Shown: positions 1 through 14,027 of the stretch, piece after piece
Layout: the number at the start of each line of letters is the position of its first letter
How positions within the stretch are numbered: the stretch's first letter is position 1
NCBI GenBank assembly: GCA_028023455.1
Contig: JAQFVV010000233.1
Coordinates: 1,322,501 to 1,386,500, forward strand
From: Epiperipatus broadwayi
Taxonomy: Eukaryota > Onychophora > Udeonychophora > Euonychophora > Peripatidae
DNA length: 64,000 nucleotides
Reading direction: 5' to 3'
The notes under the pieces: model-generated
What the model was told of the DNA's origin: nothing
The model's input: only the letters and a program-made list of their open reading frames with translations
Databases searched by the model: none
Translations under genes and position numbers: made by a program

Positions 1-2990
1 CGGTGTTTTTCCTGTGTTTTTCCTATGTTGATAACCGTAGCCAAACTTAGCTAGACATTCCATTATTGTATTAGTCTGTAAATCCAGAAGACAAAACAAG
101 AATAAAAAAACACATTCTCTCACTGCTTGGAAGATGTTAAGCCTTGTGAATAAAGTTTTCTTTTCCTTTCATATTTGGAGGTCTATTGAAGAGACCTATC
201 TATACATGCAATGGCTAGTCAAAAATTTTTTTTATTACTTAATATTTTTTTTTTGCAAATATTTTAATTAATGTTTCAGTTTAACATTTAAAATCATCTT
301 TGAATAAATATCAAAATATTATAAAGTAAACATAAGTAAATAAGTATACAGTTATTTGTTATCTAAAAAAAAAAGGAAGTGATGCAAAATTGCTTAGAAA
401 TTTACATATACATTCTTAATATTTTTTTCTATTAGGTTTAAGCTTAGTGAGTATGAGTTTATCAAGCCTAGGGTTTCATAGCTAAGGTGTCGTATCATTA
501 TGCAGCTTTCTTATATTGACATCCTTATTGACTTTCCTTTTCTCTAATAATTCTTTATGAAAAGTTTGTTATTAAACTTTACTGTCTTATATTTTGTGGT
601 TTTCTTCTTTTTATATGTAAATATTATTCTTATTAATATCTTTATTGGGAGACAGCAGTTATGTAGTGTTGTTGATACTGTTTATAGTTGTCTGAAGAGA
701 AAAGCACTGTAAACGGCATTGGAAAAAAAATCATGAACAATTTTGGGGGCCTGTGTTTTAGGAATAAACAAGAATGTCTTTTGTATAATCTTCAAAAATC
801 GACTCGGTAATAACTAGTAACATTAATAATTAAATCACATACTGAGTGTAAAATCAAATATAGATTTATATTGTGTAAATGAAAATTATATTTTGTTTTC
901 ATTTTTGATTTTGCTGTCTGCTAAAAAAAAAAAATGCCGATCGTTATAGAATGACAAATATTTTTAAAAAAGTTAAAAAAATTTTTTTTTGTAAATAAAT
1001 ACCGGCAATCCTCGATTTAAATAACAATTCCTTTCATGACCTTTTTTTTTTTTTTATTAAAAAAGAAAACTACTAAAATCGGATTTTTCCTACAATGGTT
1101 AAAGAAGAAAATATTTTTGGCAAATGCACATTATCACTAGATATGTTCATACAGCATAACACACTTGTGGAACACGTTTTGTTAATAGTAGACTGACTAT
1201 TGCCTGCATTACATACTTTTTGTAAAATAAAATGTAATAGTTTTTTAATATTAAAACTAAGAAAAACTTTAATAAAAAATATAATTTAGAGAATGAAAGC
1301 GCCCAACTATCACAATTTCAATAAATTATAAACAGATAAACAGGAACTTATAAACTAAATAAGAATGAACTTATATTTATAAGTATAGAAAGAATTTCAT
1401 TTCAAATCATAAAGCTTATCTATAAGTTAATAATTGTGTAAAAATATGTTTGAATGCTTATTTTAAACACATTCATGTGGATCCTATTGAAAGCAAATTA
1501 AATATTCTTAGAAATAAAGAATTTATATATTGGAAAAATCAAAAAATAAAGGCAATTATATTCCAAAATAATTTAACTAATTGCATTTATTTGATTAAAG
1601 ACATTAAAAAAAAAAATTCTTGGTTGAAAGTGATTAGTCTGCATATTCATGAGTTGAGGTTTGAATCTGGGTAAATCTTGGAAAATTTTCAGATTGATAG
1701 GATTTTCTAATCAATCTTTTGATTGATTAGTAAATATATTTTTATTTTTAGAATATAAAACAAGAAAGGCAAATTTTAAACCCTCAATATTAAGCAGTCA
1801 CTATGCAATTTTAATAAGAGCAGCTTATTAAAGTCTGATATAGTTTAAATATGATAATAGAATTCATTTTATTTTTGTATTTTTCTATACAGGAAACAAC
1901 TATATTCTTGGTAAGCATTGGTAATTGTTTCTCTAGAAAAGATCTAGAGAGTTTTATTTCCAAATGGATTATATAAAATGTTAGCCTGTTATCTATATAT
2001 TGGCAAAATAATTTTATGTAGTTTGGGACACAGCCCCTCAACTTTCTGTAACAAGAACTGAAATGCAAATCTAAAGCTTGTTTTGAAATTTCAATTACCT
2101 AAAAAACAATTTGAATTCCAGGTCTTGAACATGACAAGTTAATGTGACAATTTTTACATTATAAATTGGTTGCATGCATCTTTGTAATAAATTATGACAT
2201 TTTATAATTTGAATCAAACTCCTATATTGTTTAACCATAGTTCCCATTATTTATTAGTATCTAGGAATCTTATCATACATCTGTGATGACTTAGCTTATC
2301 TTTATCTTACTTATTGCAATAATTTTAGACAGCTTCACTATTTTTTTGCATACAAATTTTAATTATAATACATTTTATGAAAAGGGTTCAAGCTATGGCA
2401 AACTATCACCAATAAGGATTAAGTGAACTTAGATAAGTTGGTTGTTAAATATCTTGTTGCAGAAAATTAAACAAAGTATTTGTTATAATCAGTAAGTACT
2501 AGATGAAAGATAAAAATTCAAATATTTTTGTTAAAAAAATTATAGTGGAGAAAGAGAATCTTGAAATACTTTTAGGTTACAAACTGGCTTAGGATTTTTT
2601 TTTTTAAACTCCTAGCTTAAGCTAACCAATAGTTGCTAACAAATAAATGGTTGTTCTTAGCTAAAAGACCCACTTTTTATAGATTAATCTGGTTTGGTCA
2701 AAATATTGTCGATATAAGCTGATTAAATAAAAAATAAAAACGATTTTTATTACTGATAGAGATGATATTCTCTAATTGTAAAGCTCATGATTAGCCTTAC
2801 CTTAATTTAAAAAAAGAAACTGATGCATTAGCACTGCTGGCTTGTACGGTTTAGAATTAAAAGATCCTGGATAGAAGTTTAATCTGTCACTTTTGGTATT
2901 TAATGATATATGACCTCTAAAGCTATAAAAATTAATTTCTATAATTATTTTATACTTCATGTTGTGTGTTTAAAATATTATATAATATAA
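1..2990. other. AT-rich non-coding stretch
   Basis: I see no gene, transposon protein or RNA here. The sequence has many A and T runs and only short, low-complexity reading frames. The first 180 bases are slightly less AT-biased and may be the end of an unrecognised repeat, but no boundary is visible. Confidence 0.6.
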
Positions 2991-3050
2991 ATAATTGAAT
3001 AATCAGTTGCTTGAGAGATCATAATTGAATAATCAGTTGCTTGAGAGATC
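2991..3050. repeat. 30-bp tandem duplication
   Basis: Two consecutive, identical 30-bp copies meet at 3020/3021; each contains the string TCAGTTGCTTGAGAGATC. The perfect identity in otherwise eroded DNA indicates a recent local duplication. No function is implied. Confidence 0.9.
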
Positions 3051-4242
3051 ATGTGACATTTGAGCTTTAGAAGTGATAAGTTGAGCGTTAGTTCCTCGCA
3101 GCGTTAATCTTCATAGGATAGTTGGTATATGTATACACACATAAATAAACCCCCACACGCGTATATAATTTTATGCGCGAGTTTATTATGGTAAGATAGA
3201 TTCAAACTAATTTATTGATGCTTAAATATGTTCAACGCATTATAAGTTCAATGATAAATTTAAAATATTTAAGTAAAATATATGATGGTTTCATACCATT
3301 ATATAAATATTTAAATGAAATCTGATGAGAGAAACACGATGGTCTGAAATTTTTTTTTTGTACTTTAGAAAGTGAGATGTAGATTTCTAAACCATTGCCC
3401 AATTATTTTTTATTTTTATTAATTATTTCTTAAGATAATTATGGGTATTTATACACTGTATGCATATATAAACAAACAAACTCTCATTGTAAATTTTAAA
3501 CAAACGTATATATATATGTGTGTTAAACAGAAAAATAATCCTATAATAATTTTTAATAGCCGAGGGTGCTTTCGATAGTGTGTACCAGACTCGTGGCATA
3601 CAAACTAAGTAAACCAAACGGTTATATGCGCGTTTTTGATTAACATTTAAACCATCTTTATTTGTTACAAACATCAAATTTGAACCATGAAATTATTGCA
3701 AACAACAAAACTTGTAATTTTAAAATAAATTGAGAACTATTACATTAAAAGTAAATTAAAAATTCCTTTATTATCTTCCTGAAATTTCAATCCAATCCAC
3801 GTATACGTGCTTAGAATTGTATTCTCAATTAGTAAATGATAAATATTTATGTTCTGAAAGATTTTAAAATTTCACATTATTGTATCTACAATGCTAGATC
3901 AACTAATCAAAAATGTATAAAAATTTTAATTAAATATTCTCATTCCAAATTTTTATTATTATATTTTTAAAACAGCCGTAATAAAAGCAAATTTAAATCG
4001 ACCATATTTATTACTTGCCTGGGTGCTAATGAATTGATTCCAGTTCTAGATTAAATATATGAACTTGTGAGCAATAAAATCATTCGATTATTTATTTATT
4101 TTATCACTGTAGAGTCGTACGGCTCTTATTATTTTAATTATGCAAACATCTTAGTTAATTATTTTGTAAGTAATAGTTAAATAAATTAAATTAATCACAA
4201 ACGAAGCAGTCTTTTATTTTAAAAATAGCCAATTAATTTCTA
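3051..4242. other. AT-rich non-coding stretch
   Basis: No gene or recognisable repeat. A small patch with CpG-containing words near 3155-3185 stands out from the AT-rich background, but nothing identifies it. Confidence 0.5.
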
Positions 4243-4282
4243 TATATAAAACAAATCACATGCATGTGACTTGTTTTATATA
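4243..4282. repeat. 40-bp near-perfect palindrome without spacer
   Basis: The sequence is symmetric around ATGCAT at 4260-4265. Of the 20 base pairs formed by the two halves, 19 are complementary; the exception is 4255 against 4270. With no spacer it could extrude as a cruciform or be a remnant of a foldback element. I see no target-site duplication. Confidence 0.85.
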
Positions 4283-7200
4283 AGCTAATAGTCGTAAATT
4301 TTTATGAAGTCATTTTTATTTAAAGAAAAAAAAAAACTTTTAATCATGCTTTAAAATCATAAGATTAAAACAAACAAACAAAAAAAATCCTATAATAATT
4401 AAATGTTTCATTATTTAATTATCCTCTTTTTCATTAAATTTGCTTTTAAATAGTGTACATGATATATTGACAAACCTCCATAATTTGAATTTTAAATACT
4501 ATATACATGGTATCTCATAAGATCAGCACCATAGGAAAATGAGGAAATGTTAGAGAAATATTGGGCTTAAAAGGCTCATATATTCCAACCAACATTTTTC
4601 TTCAAACAAATTTTAACATTTACTCTCTTTCTGTGAATAATTTTCCAACAAATTTGTCATAATCCATTTCCTTTTCTATTCTATTTTAATAAGCATCTTC
4701 ATTACTTTTTTAAAGACTACTAATGTAATTTCTAAGTCATTTTTTCTATTACTTCACGTTTTTCTCCTCCTTTTAATTGTTTAAATCTCTTGTTTTACAT
4801 TAAGCAAGATTCCCAACAAAATATATCTTTCTTAAAAATTCGGTTAATATTTTCTTGGAAATTCTCAAATACTTTTGTCAGATTTCTACCTAATTAAATT
4901 TTTTAAAAATAATTAATTTTCTCTACACACCTTTTCCAAATACAACTAATCTTTCATTATTACTTATAAGTTAAATATTTTTTATTTTATTTTCAAACTA
5001 TTTTAGCATTTTGTTATATTGCATCACTGCCAAATTATTAATAAAAATAATATAAGTAACATTTCTATCTCCACTTATTTTAGCTTTATTAAACTATCAT
5101 CAAGATAATTCTATTTTATTTGTAAAAACTCATAAGACTGTATTTTGATTCAAAAAAACAAAAACAAAAAACAAACAGGTTCTTGCAATATTTACCCATA
5201 GTCCTTAACCTAGCCACAAAAATCCCAATGCTCTTTATAAAATATATTTTTGAAATCAATGAACAAATTAAATATTCATACCTTTTTCTCTATGCTAGTC
5301 ATTTAAGTCTTTCCAATTAATCAATTCTTTCCCATAGTGTATAATTCCTTGATCAATTGTTTTTGATTGCTTTGTTTGTTTTCTACTGCAAAATAAAATC
5401 AAACTTTATTATTATTCTAGGTCATTACATTCCTTTGCCATTTACTTTATAATTGCATATTTCACTTCAATTAGACTTTCATATTTTTTCATGTTATTTT
5501 TTTGAAACTTGATAATCATCTTACTGATAATTTAAGTCCCTTTTTTATAATTGCATGTATAAGCAATAATTTTTTTTAATTTTTTTTATATCATTTGAAT
5601 TAGTATCATTAGATGTCTTAGTCTCTATTAAGGAACATTTGCATTATATTTGTTAAAGAGTATAAAGTACATTCTTAATGCTGATGATCAACATATGAAT
5701 TAAAGTTCATTACATAATTCAATTGAAACTTATCCCTAAAGATTTACACATGGTAGATCTGATTATTTATAAATTATATGTTTATTATCTCTCCTTTTTA
5801 TTACAAAAATGTTTACTTTTCCTTGTGTTTCACTAGCATCCCATATATAAATGTTTTTATATTTATTTTCAATTTCTTTTTATGATCTCTAATTCTTGTA
5901 TACATGCTATTTGAAATCTATATCAGGATAAGCACAAAATTTGTCATAACTGGATTTCAGTCTTAACCAGGATATTTCATTCACAAGATTTCTTTTTTTA
6001 AAATTATCTTTTAGCCATGACATTAAGACAATACTTATTCATATGATTTTATTACCAAAAGAAAAAACTTTCATAGTTTTTATTTTTCATTTCCACCTCG
6101 TTTTACTTATGATTATCAGTTTTGAATATCCAAATGCCAAATCAAATTTAAACTTTTTAATCTTCTCTCAGTTCATTTTAGTTTTTTTCATATTTTGATA
6201 GGTACATGTTTAATGTATATATATAAACAAACATATGTCGTTACATCGAGCATGCACATTATTATTAGGTGTAGTAAATGTTAGCTCCTGGTGACCATGT
6301 GAATGACATTTTTTCAGAATCCTTCATCTATTCAATTTTTTAGGCTAATCAAAACCCTATTTATAATAATTCCACCCATTTCATTGTTAGACATTCTCTT
6401 CTTTGATCATCATTCTTTTCAAAACATTAATGCATTAATTAAGATTGTCTCACGATATGATCAAAATAGTGAAATTTCAACAAGTTCATTTATGCTTTGA
6501 GAGCTCAGGCTTATTAGGATCAAATATCCACTTGCCAGCAATCTTTTCAAACAATTGCTGTACAAACGTTTTATTACTTTTCCAATCATTTTTCTTCAGG
6601 GTGCAACTTTATTGATAGGAATCATCATCGTTTGAATGATTATGCTCTATTCTAAAATATACAATATATTTATATATCTAAAAATCTTTTCCTTATAACT
6701 CTGTCTAGTGTTAAGTCTGTGACAAATTTTTTTGATAAATGAATCTTATTGTACATCCAGAAAGCAAAAAATGTCAATCACTAATACTATTTACAAGAAA
6801 ATGACATCCGCACATACACACACATATATAGATATACACGCTTTTATAGATGTATGTTAGGTTCACTGCATAAATGGAGTTCGAGTTTATTCATATTACA
6901 ATTAAATGACGTCACTGCTTATAGTTTGTCTTTGCTTGTTTCCCTTTAAATATATTTTATTTTAGCATCTCGATTTTAGAGCTACATTATAGATTTTAAA
7001 GAAACTCATAATTATACATAGACTTCAAGCTAAAACCAACATTGAATGATATTTAATACTAAACGTTTTTAAATATAAATTTTTTTTCACAATAAAGTAC
7101 AAATAAGCAATATACGGGTTAACGGATATGGTCATTATTTTTAATTGAATTCATAGAAACATATTTATGAATAAAACTAATTACACTTGTTTTTAAGGGG

Positions 7201-10200
7201 AAAAAAGTATAAACGTAACCGATTTTTGCTAATTTTTTGATTGAAAATGCCCAATAACTTTTTATATCAATAGATTTGCAGTTTTACATCAAATGTGATT
7301 TTCAGCCTGTTTACATTTGTGTTTTTATGCACACGTGTGTATAAAAATTACATATTTTATTTGAAAAGCTGAAAAAATATTTCAGCAATAAAAGATTAAA
7401 CATTTTCTTTATCACTTTCAAAATTTGATGTAGGATTAAGAATTTAGTTTCATGTTGAGCTAATAATATTTAGGGATACTTCTAAAATAATGAAACGTTT
7501 TCAATTTCCATTCTTAAAACAGCTAAATGTATTTATATGTCGATAAATATTATTTATATATTTAAAGTGTATAAAAAAATTGTAGGAAAAACTTTTTCAA
7601 AAACAAAAACAAAATGAATTGTTCCAAATAGTGCGGTGAGTGAATGCATCAGTCTATCATATCACAGCATAGATTTGAATTCAGGTTTAGTATCTGGAAT
7701 TTAAAAAAAAATGCCCTTCAAACTTTAAACAGATTAAAATTTGTTTTGTTTTTTTTCCTTATGGCTAGCCTAATAGAGACATCATTTCGTCGAAGAGTCA
7801 GTTGCTCTACAGTGGATTATTTAAAAGTTGGCTATTTTATCTTTTTCAAAAAAAAGAATAAAACAAAAAGATAAAACAAAATAATCTACTCACTGTGTTT
7901 ACCGTTATTCTTAATGTATAATTTCAAATATTTTACCTCATCACCAAATCTTCAATCTTTTTTTCCATAAATTTTTAATGATTACAACTTACATCCATAC
8001 ACACAGACATACATTTTGATTGATATTGAGAATCAAATATAGAGGCATTAAAACATTGCATTGTAGATATCAAGCATTGGCAAACAATTAAAGATGATAT
8101 AGTGTTATGCTCTGTGCTAGTTTCTTATAATCTAATCAATGGATTCAAAAATTTAATTGAACTTCCAACATTATATATATATATATTTCAATATAGAAAG
8201 CGCATGTGTATTAGCTTATTGGTATTACAATATATAAATATAGTAAATAATTACAATGGCATAAGTTATAATTTTTTTTTGTATAGCTATATCTAATTTC
8301 TTTAAGGCTTTAACAATATCCTAGACAAGATAAATGAGTTTCAAACACAATAGATTTTTAAAATATGCTCTAAGACTTCTGTCATTTCCTTTTTTTCATT
8401 ATTCAAAATATTTTGTCTTAACTATATTTAATTAAAAAAGTTATGAAGATAAATGATAAATTTAAAATGCATTTTTATTAACTGCGTATAAGAATACAAA
8501 GGATTTTGTTATATGGAGTGGTAATATTTAAAATATTTATTAACTGATATCCAAATATAATGTTTATAATATAGTTAAAAATTAAAAAAAAAAAGTGTGG
8601 CAGCAAGAAAAAATGTTTTATTTATAGTTCTTTAATTATTCCAGTAGTAATAATAACTTCTATTTTTCATCATCAAGAGACATTCATTGTTATAATGGAT
8701 GATTTATTTATTTATTTTTCTATCTCAAACTGATTTACGTTTTAAAGATATAGAAAAGAGCATTTAAAATCTTAGTAGTTTTAGCATTTATCATGGATTT
8801 CTTTAATATAATTTTTAGTAACTTATTAAATATTTGAATGATTAGTTTTGGTGATCCAATGTTGTAAATTTTTATTTCTCATTAAGATTGCGATTTTGTT
8901 TCAATAACCATAGTATGAAAAAATTCCATGAAATAAAAAAATAGAACTTGATAACTATGAATTCACAAACTTCAAATGAATCCATTGTATGCCTTCAGGA
9001 ATTACTTGTCAATTAGCCATTTTTTTATCTGGCTTTCTCAATTTATTACAATAAATGACTTCATAATTGTATTATTTATATTATTTGCTTTTTTCTTTGT
9101 TAATTATTTTTGTTGATATTCTTAATGTGTGTGATTTTTAAAGTGAACTATCATAGATATGTGTATAAATGTTAAAAATGACTATTTATATGGTGTTCAG
9201 TTGCATAAAACGTTTTTAATATTCTCAGAGGAAAAGATTTATTCTGTTTCTTTATTTTACTAACAGTATCTGAGCATGCTCATAGCACTCATAATGTGGA
9301 AGATATGCTGCAATATTTATATGTGAACTGCTAATTATTTAAATTAGTTATTTAAATATTCCATTTGAGAATTAGATACAATCTCACTTTTATTAACGGT
9401 ATAGCTGCTATTTGCAATAAACCATGTTTTTTTTACTTTTTGTTTTCTGTTATCCCCCTCAGTGCAAACAATTTTAACATTTATTGGATCAAAGATGTGG
9501 CCAAATTTTTGCTCATGTGCCCAAAAAACAGGTTTATATTTCAGGTTGTTTTTAGCTTACTTATATAAGTATTTATGTAGGAAGACTAGTGATGTTTGCC
9601 CTAAATTCACCAAATAACCTCCTAATATTATATGGTGTTCAGTAATTGCAATGTCAAGCATCTGCATGAAAGCTTGAAATTATCTGAATATAGTTACAGA
9701 TGGACAACTTTAAAACAAAATAATTCACAATATAGGCAAAGAGCTGATTTTAAATGATTTTCATAAAAAAAATAGTTATGTGACATATGGGATTCTCTTG
9801 AATGCTTAATCATAAATTCTAATTATTTCAAAAGTATTCTCTTCAAATTTGATACCCAAGCAGATTATTTTAGTGAATTTAGTTTTCTGTTCATAATGTT
9901 ATATCTACATTGTTTCATCAAACTTTTTTGTGATCTTATTTTAGAGAGATTTTTGTTAGATTCTTTTTTTGGTTTTTTGATGGACAAGGAAAAAAAGGCC
10001 TCTTTTATTCATTTTATAACTGTTTACTCTCTAATAACAAAGCAATGAGTTTATTATCATTAAATTAAAATTTTAGTTATTATTTTTGACACTTCACTTA
10101 AAAATACACTATTAAAAAGCTTCGTTCAAATTCTGCATCATATTTGATTTGGTATTACTTTCTATTTTTAAATTATTGTTTTTCTTTTTTTTATTTACTG

Positions 10201-12723
10201 TATTGATATAATTGTTTTTACTCTAGTAATAATCATTATTTTAAAAATATATAATTGTATCTTGAAGTTTATTAAAAATTGTAAAGTATTAAAGATATAA
10301 ATTTAGTCTAATCCAACTTCCCTAATAATTTTTTCAAGTTATTTTGTCATTAGCAATAAAAGAGATAATTATGAGTATTTATTCCCAATGAAATGAGTTT
10401 TAATAATTGTAGTTATTAAAGAAAAGAGTTGCTTTTTTACCCCTCCTCAACTGAAAGAATGGTATATCAATTCTAATGATATTATTTCTAAAGACAGATT
10501 CTTGAGTATTTGATTGCTTCTGCTGTAATATCAACAAAAAATATTTCCTCAATTTACCATTTTTTCAATCATTATATAAGTTTTATTCATTAATTTTTTT
10601 AATACTTATTTTAAATCCCTAGTGAAATGATTTATTATTTTTATTCTTCTTTGAATTTTTTTTATTAATAGTTTTTTAAAATATATTTTTATTCTTTATT
10701 TGTCTATCCACGATATCATAAAGATTGAACATTCAAAAATTCGTAATTTCACCCATTTGACCTTCTTCAAAATCTATTCATGGAATGCTCAGTGATTATG
10801 CTGTATATGAAGCTGAATTGTTTTTATGCTTCATATTATTTTTAAATGTTAATTAGCCACCTGTAGCTGATCAATATGGAGAAATAATAAAAAATAACAG
10901 TTCATACAATAGTGTTTAAGCTATTATTGAAAAAACATGATTACAATTATAGATAAATGCTTACAGATCTTAGTTCAGATTAGTCTTTAAGAAATAATAT
11001 TTGATACCTATTACTTGGCATTTGATTATTATAAACAACATCAGAGCTTCCAAGAATAGGTTCATTTATTTTATTTTTGATCCTTTATAGATAGTCTGGA
11101 AGAGAATGATTTACTCCCTTTGTTTACATATACATGGAGCTATGTTTAATTTAAGCTTTACATTTGATTATTATATAAATAATGTCCTTTCATTGGGTTA
11201 ATCTCTTTCTACTGAAGTATTAAATCATTTTGCAATCAGAAGTAATCTGAGATGGTGAAGCTTAATTCTTTTATTTTTGGATATTAAAGCTGACTTGAGA
11301 TTCTATCTACCTGAATTTTTATAATTTCTGCAATTTATATAATAGCCAATACTTAACTTTGATTTTTATGATTAGCATTGCTTTTTTTCATTAACGTTAT
11401 TAATTATAGGCCCAAAGAAAAAGTAAACTTATTGAAGCTTTTCTGTTTTTTGCTTTTTAAGATCATAATCAATTTTTTTTCTTCTACCTCATTTTCTCAT
11501 ATCCTCAACAAACATTTCTAGCATATATATATATATTTACATATTTATATTTACTATTGTTTTAAATCATATACAAAAATAAAATATATATTCCATTTTA
11601 TATAGATACAGGATTATTTAAATTAATAGAACTAGCAGATGGTATTGATTTAAGTTATGTATATATAAAAGATCATTTCTAGAAATTGATTTTTATTTAA
11701 GTCAAAGTCTAAATCTTTAAGGATTTCCCCCAATCTATTAATTTTATATTAAACAAAATCATCATGCAATTAATAAAGCCCTAAGGTCAGATCTTAACAT
11801 ATTTTTATTGATGATAATATTTAATCTATATATTTTTTTATTTGAATCTCCAGACGGGAAATATCAAACCTAACTTTAATTTAGGTTCTCTTGAGACAAT
11901 AACATTAACTGTTAAATATTCAATTTTCTCTAGAGAAAATGATATTTTGTATTTCTTTTGCCAATAGTAGAGTTTTTAAATATCAAAGTTCTTGACAAAA
12001 CTGCGTATAATCCAGAATCTTTTTTTTCGAAATTTTTTCTTTCTATAATTATCTTTCTGTAAATCTGTTAACTTATTTATATGTAAGTTATATACACGTA
12101 CATATAGTAATGTATGTACTACTTGTAAATATGGGTCGCATATATATATATATATGTTTGGTATTCTTTCTTCAACCAATCCATTTACATTTTTAGAAAA
12201 ACAAATATATTTTTAATACTATATTTTTGATTATTTTTTTAACTTGTACAATATTTTTTTAAGGCCCGCCAACTATTAATTATTATAAAAGAATTTATAG
12301 AGATTCCAAAGAGGAAATAGATTCATTGAATGCTTTTTTATTAAATATTTAATTCTATCAATCACTTAAATTCAATTTCTGAAATAAATAAGCACGTGAT
12401 TATGAATGTTCCTGAAATTGTTGACGAGATTCTAGCAATGCCCAGGATTGTCAAATATAGTTGTTTTATTTTGATTCTGGAAAAATAAATTTCTTTGAAG
12501 TTTCACAAGAAATCCATTTAATTTGCTTTATCGAGAAAAAAAATCTTAATTTGAAACCTAATGAATTAAAAATGGTAAGCTTGATTTGCTTGATAGCCTT
12601 TTATACTTGGAGTAGTGCAAATAAAATAGTCTTGAGTATGTCAGTAATGTTTCTAAAATGGTAATAATATTCAAATGTGTAATAGAAATTTATCGTGAAC
12701 ACTTTTGCTCCAAATTGATATAT
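4283..12723. other. AT-rich non-coding stretch
   Basis: About 8.4 kb with no recognisable gene, transposon protein or structural RNA. Short TA microsatellites occur, for example near 8173-8187, 11523-11536 and 12138-12156. The few reading frames of 60-76 codons follow T-rich or A-rich runs, lack recognisable domains and are best taken as chance. Old repeats beyond recognition by eye are likely. Confidence 0.55.
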
Positions 12724-13115
12724 CAGGGGTCCCCAACCCTATGCCCGCCATGGTGCCCGCAGACCATTTTATGTGTGCCCGCCGCTATCTGAACACGATA
12801 AAAAATTATTTATCTGATACAAATAAATTTAATTTTTAAAATTTCTTATAAATTATTGTATTATATTGTAATCAAATTGTAGGGTATAGTATACTTTTAC
12901 AGTGTAAAAATATAAATGTTAATTATATGTTAAAATTTTATTTTTGAAATAAATATTTTTTTGTACATTATGTGTATTATTAACAATATCCAACTATAAA
13001 TTTACATTGAAATAATAAATGGTGCCCGCCACCTGGTTGAAAAAATAAATGGTGCCCACCACTTGGCTGATATTATAAAATGTGCTCTTAAGTGCAAAAA
13101 GGTTGGGGACCCCTG
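12724..13115. mobile_element. hAT-type non-autonomous DNA transposon (MITE)
   Basis: The 392-bp element has perfect 15-bp terminal inverted repeats, CAGGGGTCCCCAACC at the left and its complement at the right. Ends of this CAGGGGTCC type are typical of Charlie/SPIN-like hAT elements. The flanking 8-mers, TGATATAT and CTATATAT, agree at six of eight positions, consistent with an aged 8-bp hAT target duplication. The ends are GC-rich (repeated GGTGCCCGCC words at 12750-12783 and 13021-13060) while the core is very AT-rich. There is no transposase frame, so movement would have needed an autonomous hAT elsewhere. Confidence 0.85.
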
Positions 13116-13349
13116 CTATATATGTTTAGAATAAAATTGAAGAGCTGATCACATTTGTTTTGAATAATTGGCTCCTGGAAAAAATGTTGCAAAATAAGTA
13201 ATCAAAATGTTATTTTTAGAAGTCCTTTGCAAGCACAGTTTAAAATATTTTTTTAATCATAAAACTAAAAATAATTTTAAACATGTACAGATACAAATGT
13301 AATATCTTCAAAAACAAAAACAGCACAAATAAATTTATGTTGAATTATT
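13116..13349. other. Spacer between the hAT MITE and the hammerhead dimer
   Basis: AT-rich DNA with no feature that I can identify. Confidence 0.4.
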
Positions 13350-13463
13350 ATTAAACAGAGCAAAACTTTCCATACAGTATTGCCACCTGTGCTAAACAGA
13401 GTAATCAATGGATGCCAGAAGGCTTGTGCATAAAATCCCTATCTAATGCCTACTCATCCAATA

Positions 13464-13505
13464 TCCCCAGACTAGTTTCTGGCTTGTGGCCTTCATCAGT
13501 GAGGA
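13464..13505 (-). ncRNA. Hammerhead ribozyme motif, type I, copy 1 of the 456-bp unit
   Basis: Read on the minus strand, stem I 5' (TCCTCA, 13505-13500) is followed by the core CTGATGA (13499-13493). A stem-loop with GGC/GCC pairing follows, but the position next to the core is an A-A mismatch. Then come GAAA, a palindromic ACTAGT stem III and C17 at 13470, the predicted cleavage site. Stem I closes with TGGGGA (13469-13464) in six pairs, one of them G-U. All core bases are present. The weakened stem II may lower activity. Stem III has no loop, so a dimeric form is expected. Confidence 0.7.
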
Positions 13506-13919
13506 GTTTTGGATCTGAGAGCACTGCATCTAGATCTTAGGATCTAATGCAACCCTCTAGCAACCACCTTTTATCTCTACTTAACTACAAAACTATGAGA
13601 ATGAAATTGAAAATACAAAAAATATTTTCAATCTAAGCTCAATAGCTTATATAGTCATATGGGTCTGAACTCAGTTCAGCACCCATACATTTTGGTGTCT
13701 TTGGCTCTTTTACAACCATAGCCACCACTATCCTATTAGGCAGGATTGGTGTTAAACCATTAAGCATCACATGATCACATTTTCTATACTAGCACATCAA
13801 TTGTTGCTAAACAGAGCAAAACTCTCCATACAGTATTGCCACCTGTGCTAAACAGAGTAATCAATGGATGCCAGAAGGCTTGTGCATAAAATCCCTATCT
13901 AATGCCTACTCATCCAATA

Positions 13920-13961
13920 TCCCCAGACTAGTTTCTGGCTTGTGGCCTTCGTCAGTGAGGA
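13920..13961 (-). ncRNA. Hammerhead ribozyme motif, type I, copy 2 of the 456-bp unit
   Basis: Same arrangement as the copy 456 bases to the left. The core here is CTGACGA, a change only at the freely variable seventh position. Stem I, the GGC/GCC stem II with its A-A mismatch, GAAA, the palindromic ACTAGT and the UC cleavage site are all retained. The predicted cleavage site is opposite base 13926. Confidence 0.7.
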
Positions 13962-14027
13962 GCTTTGGATCTGAGAGCACTGCATCTAGATCTTAGGATC
14001 TAATGCATCTAGATCTTAGGATCTAAT

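Larger units (their letters stand above)
13350..14027 (-). mobile_element. Retrozyme-like dimer, 456-bp repeat unit
   Basis: A segment starting with TAAACAGAGCAAAACT at about 13353 recurs at about 13808 with few differences, giving a head-to-tail array of one full unit and part of a second. Each unit carries a hammerhead-ribozyme motif on the minus strand, and the two cleavage sites lie 456 bases apart. Near the right end a TCTAGATCTTAGGATCTAA motif is itself duplicated. Tandem non-coding units of a few hundred bases with one type I hammerhead each are the hallmark of retrozymes described in plants and animals. The first 85 or so bases of the unit also occur in the foldback element at 17641-17803. 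There is no coding potential. The mobile-element assignment is inference from architecture. Confidence 0.7.

Noticed and set aside
3323-3345. CTGATGA followed by GAAAC as a hammerhead core
   Set aside because: Only two bases separate the core from GAAA, so stem II cannot form, and no stem I is present.
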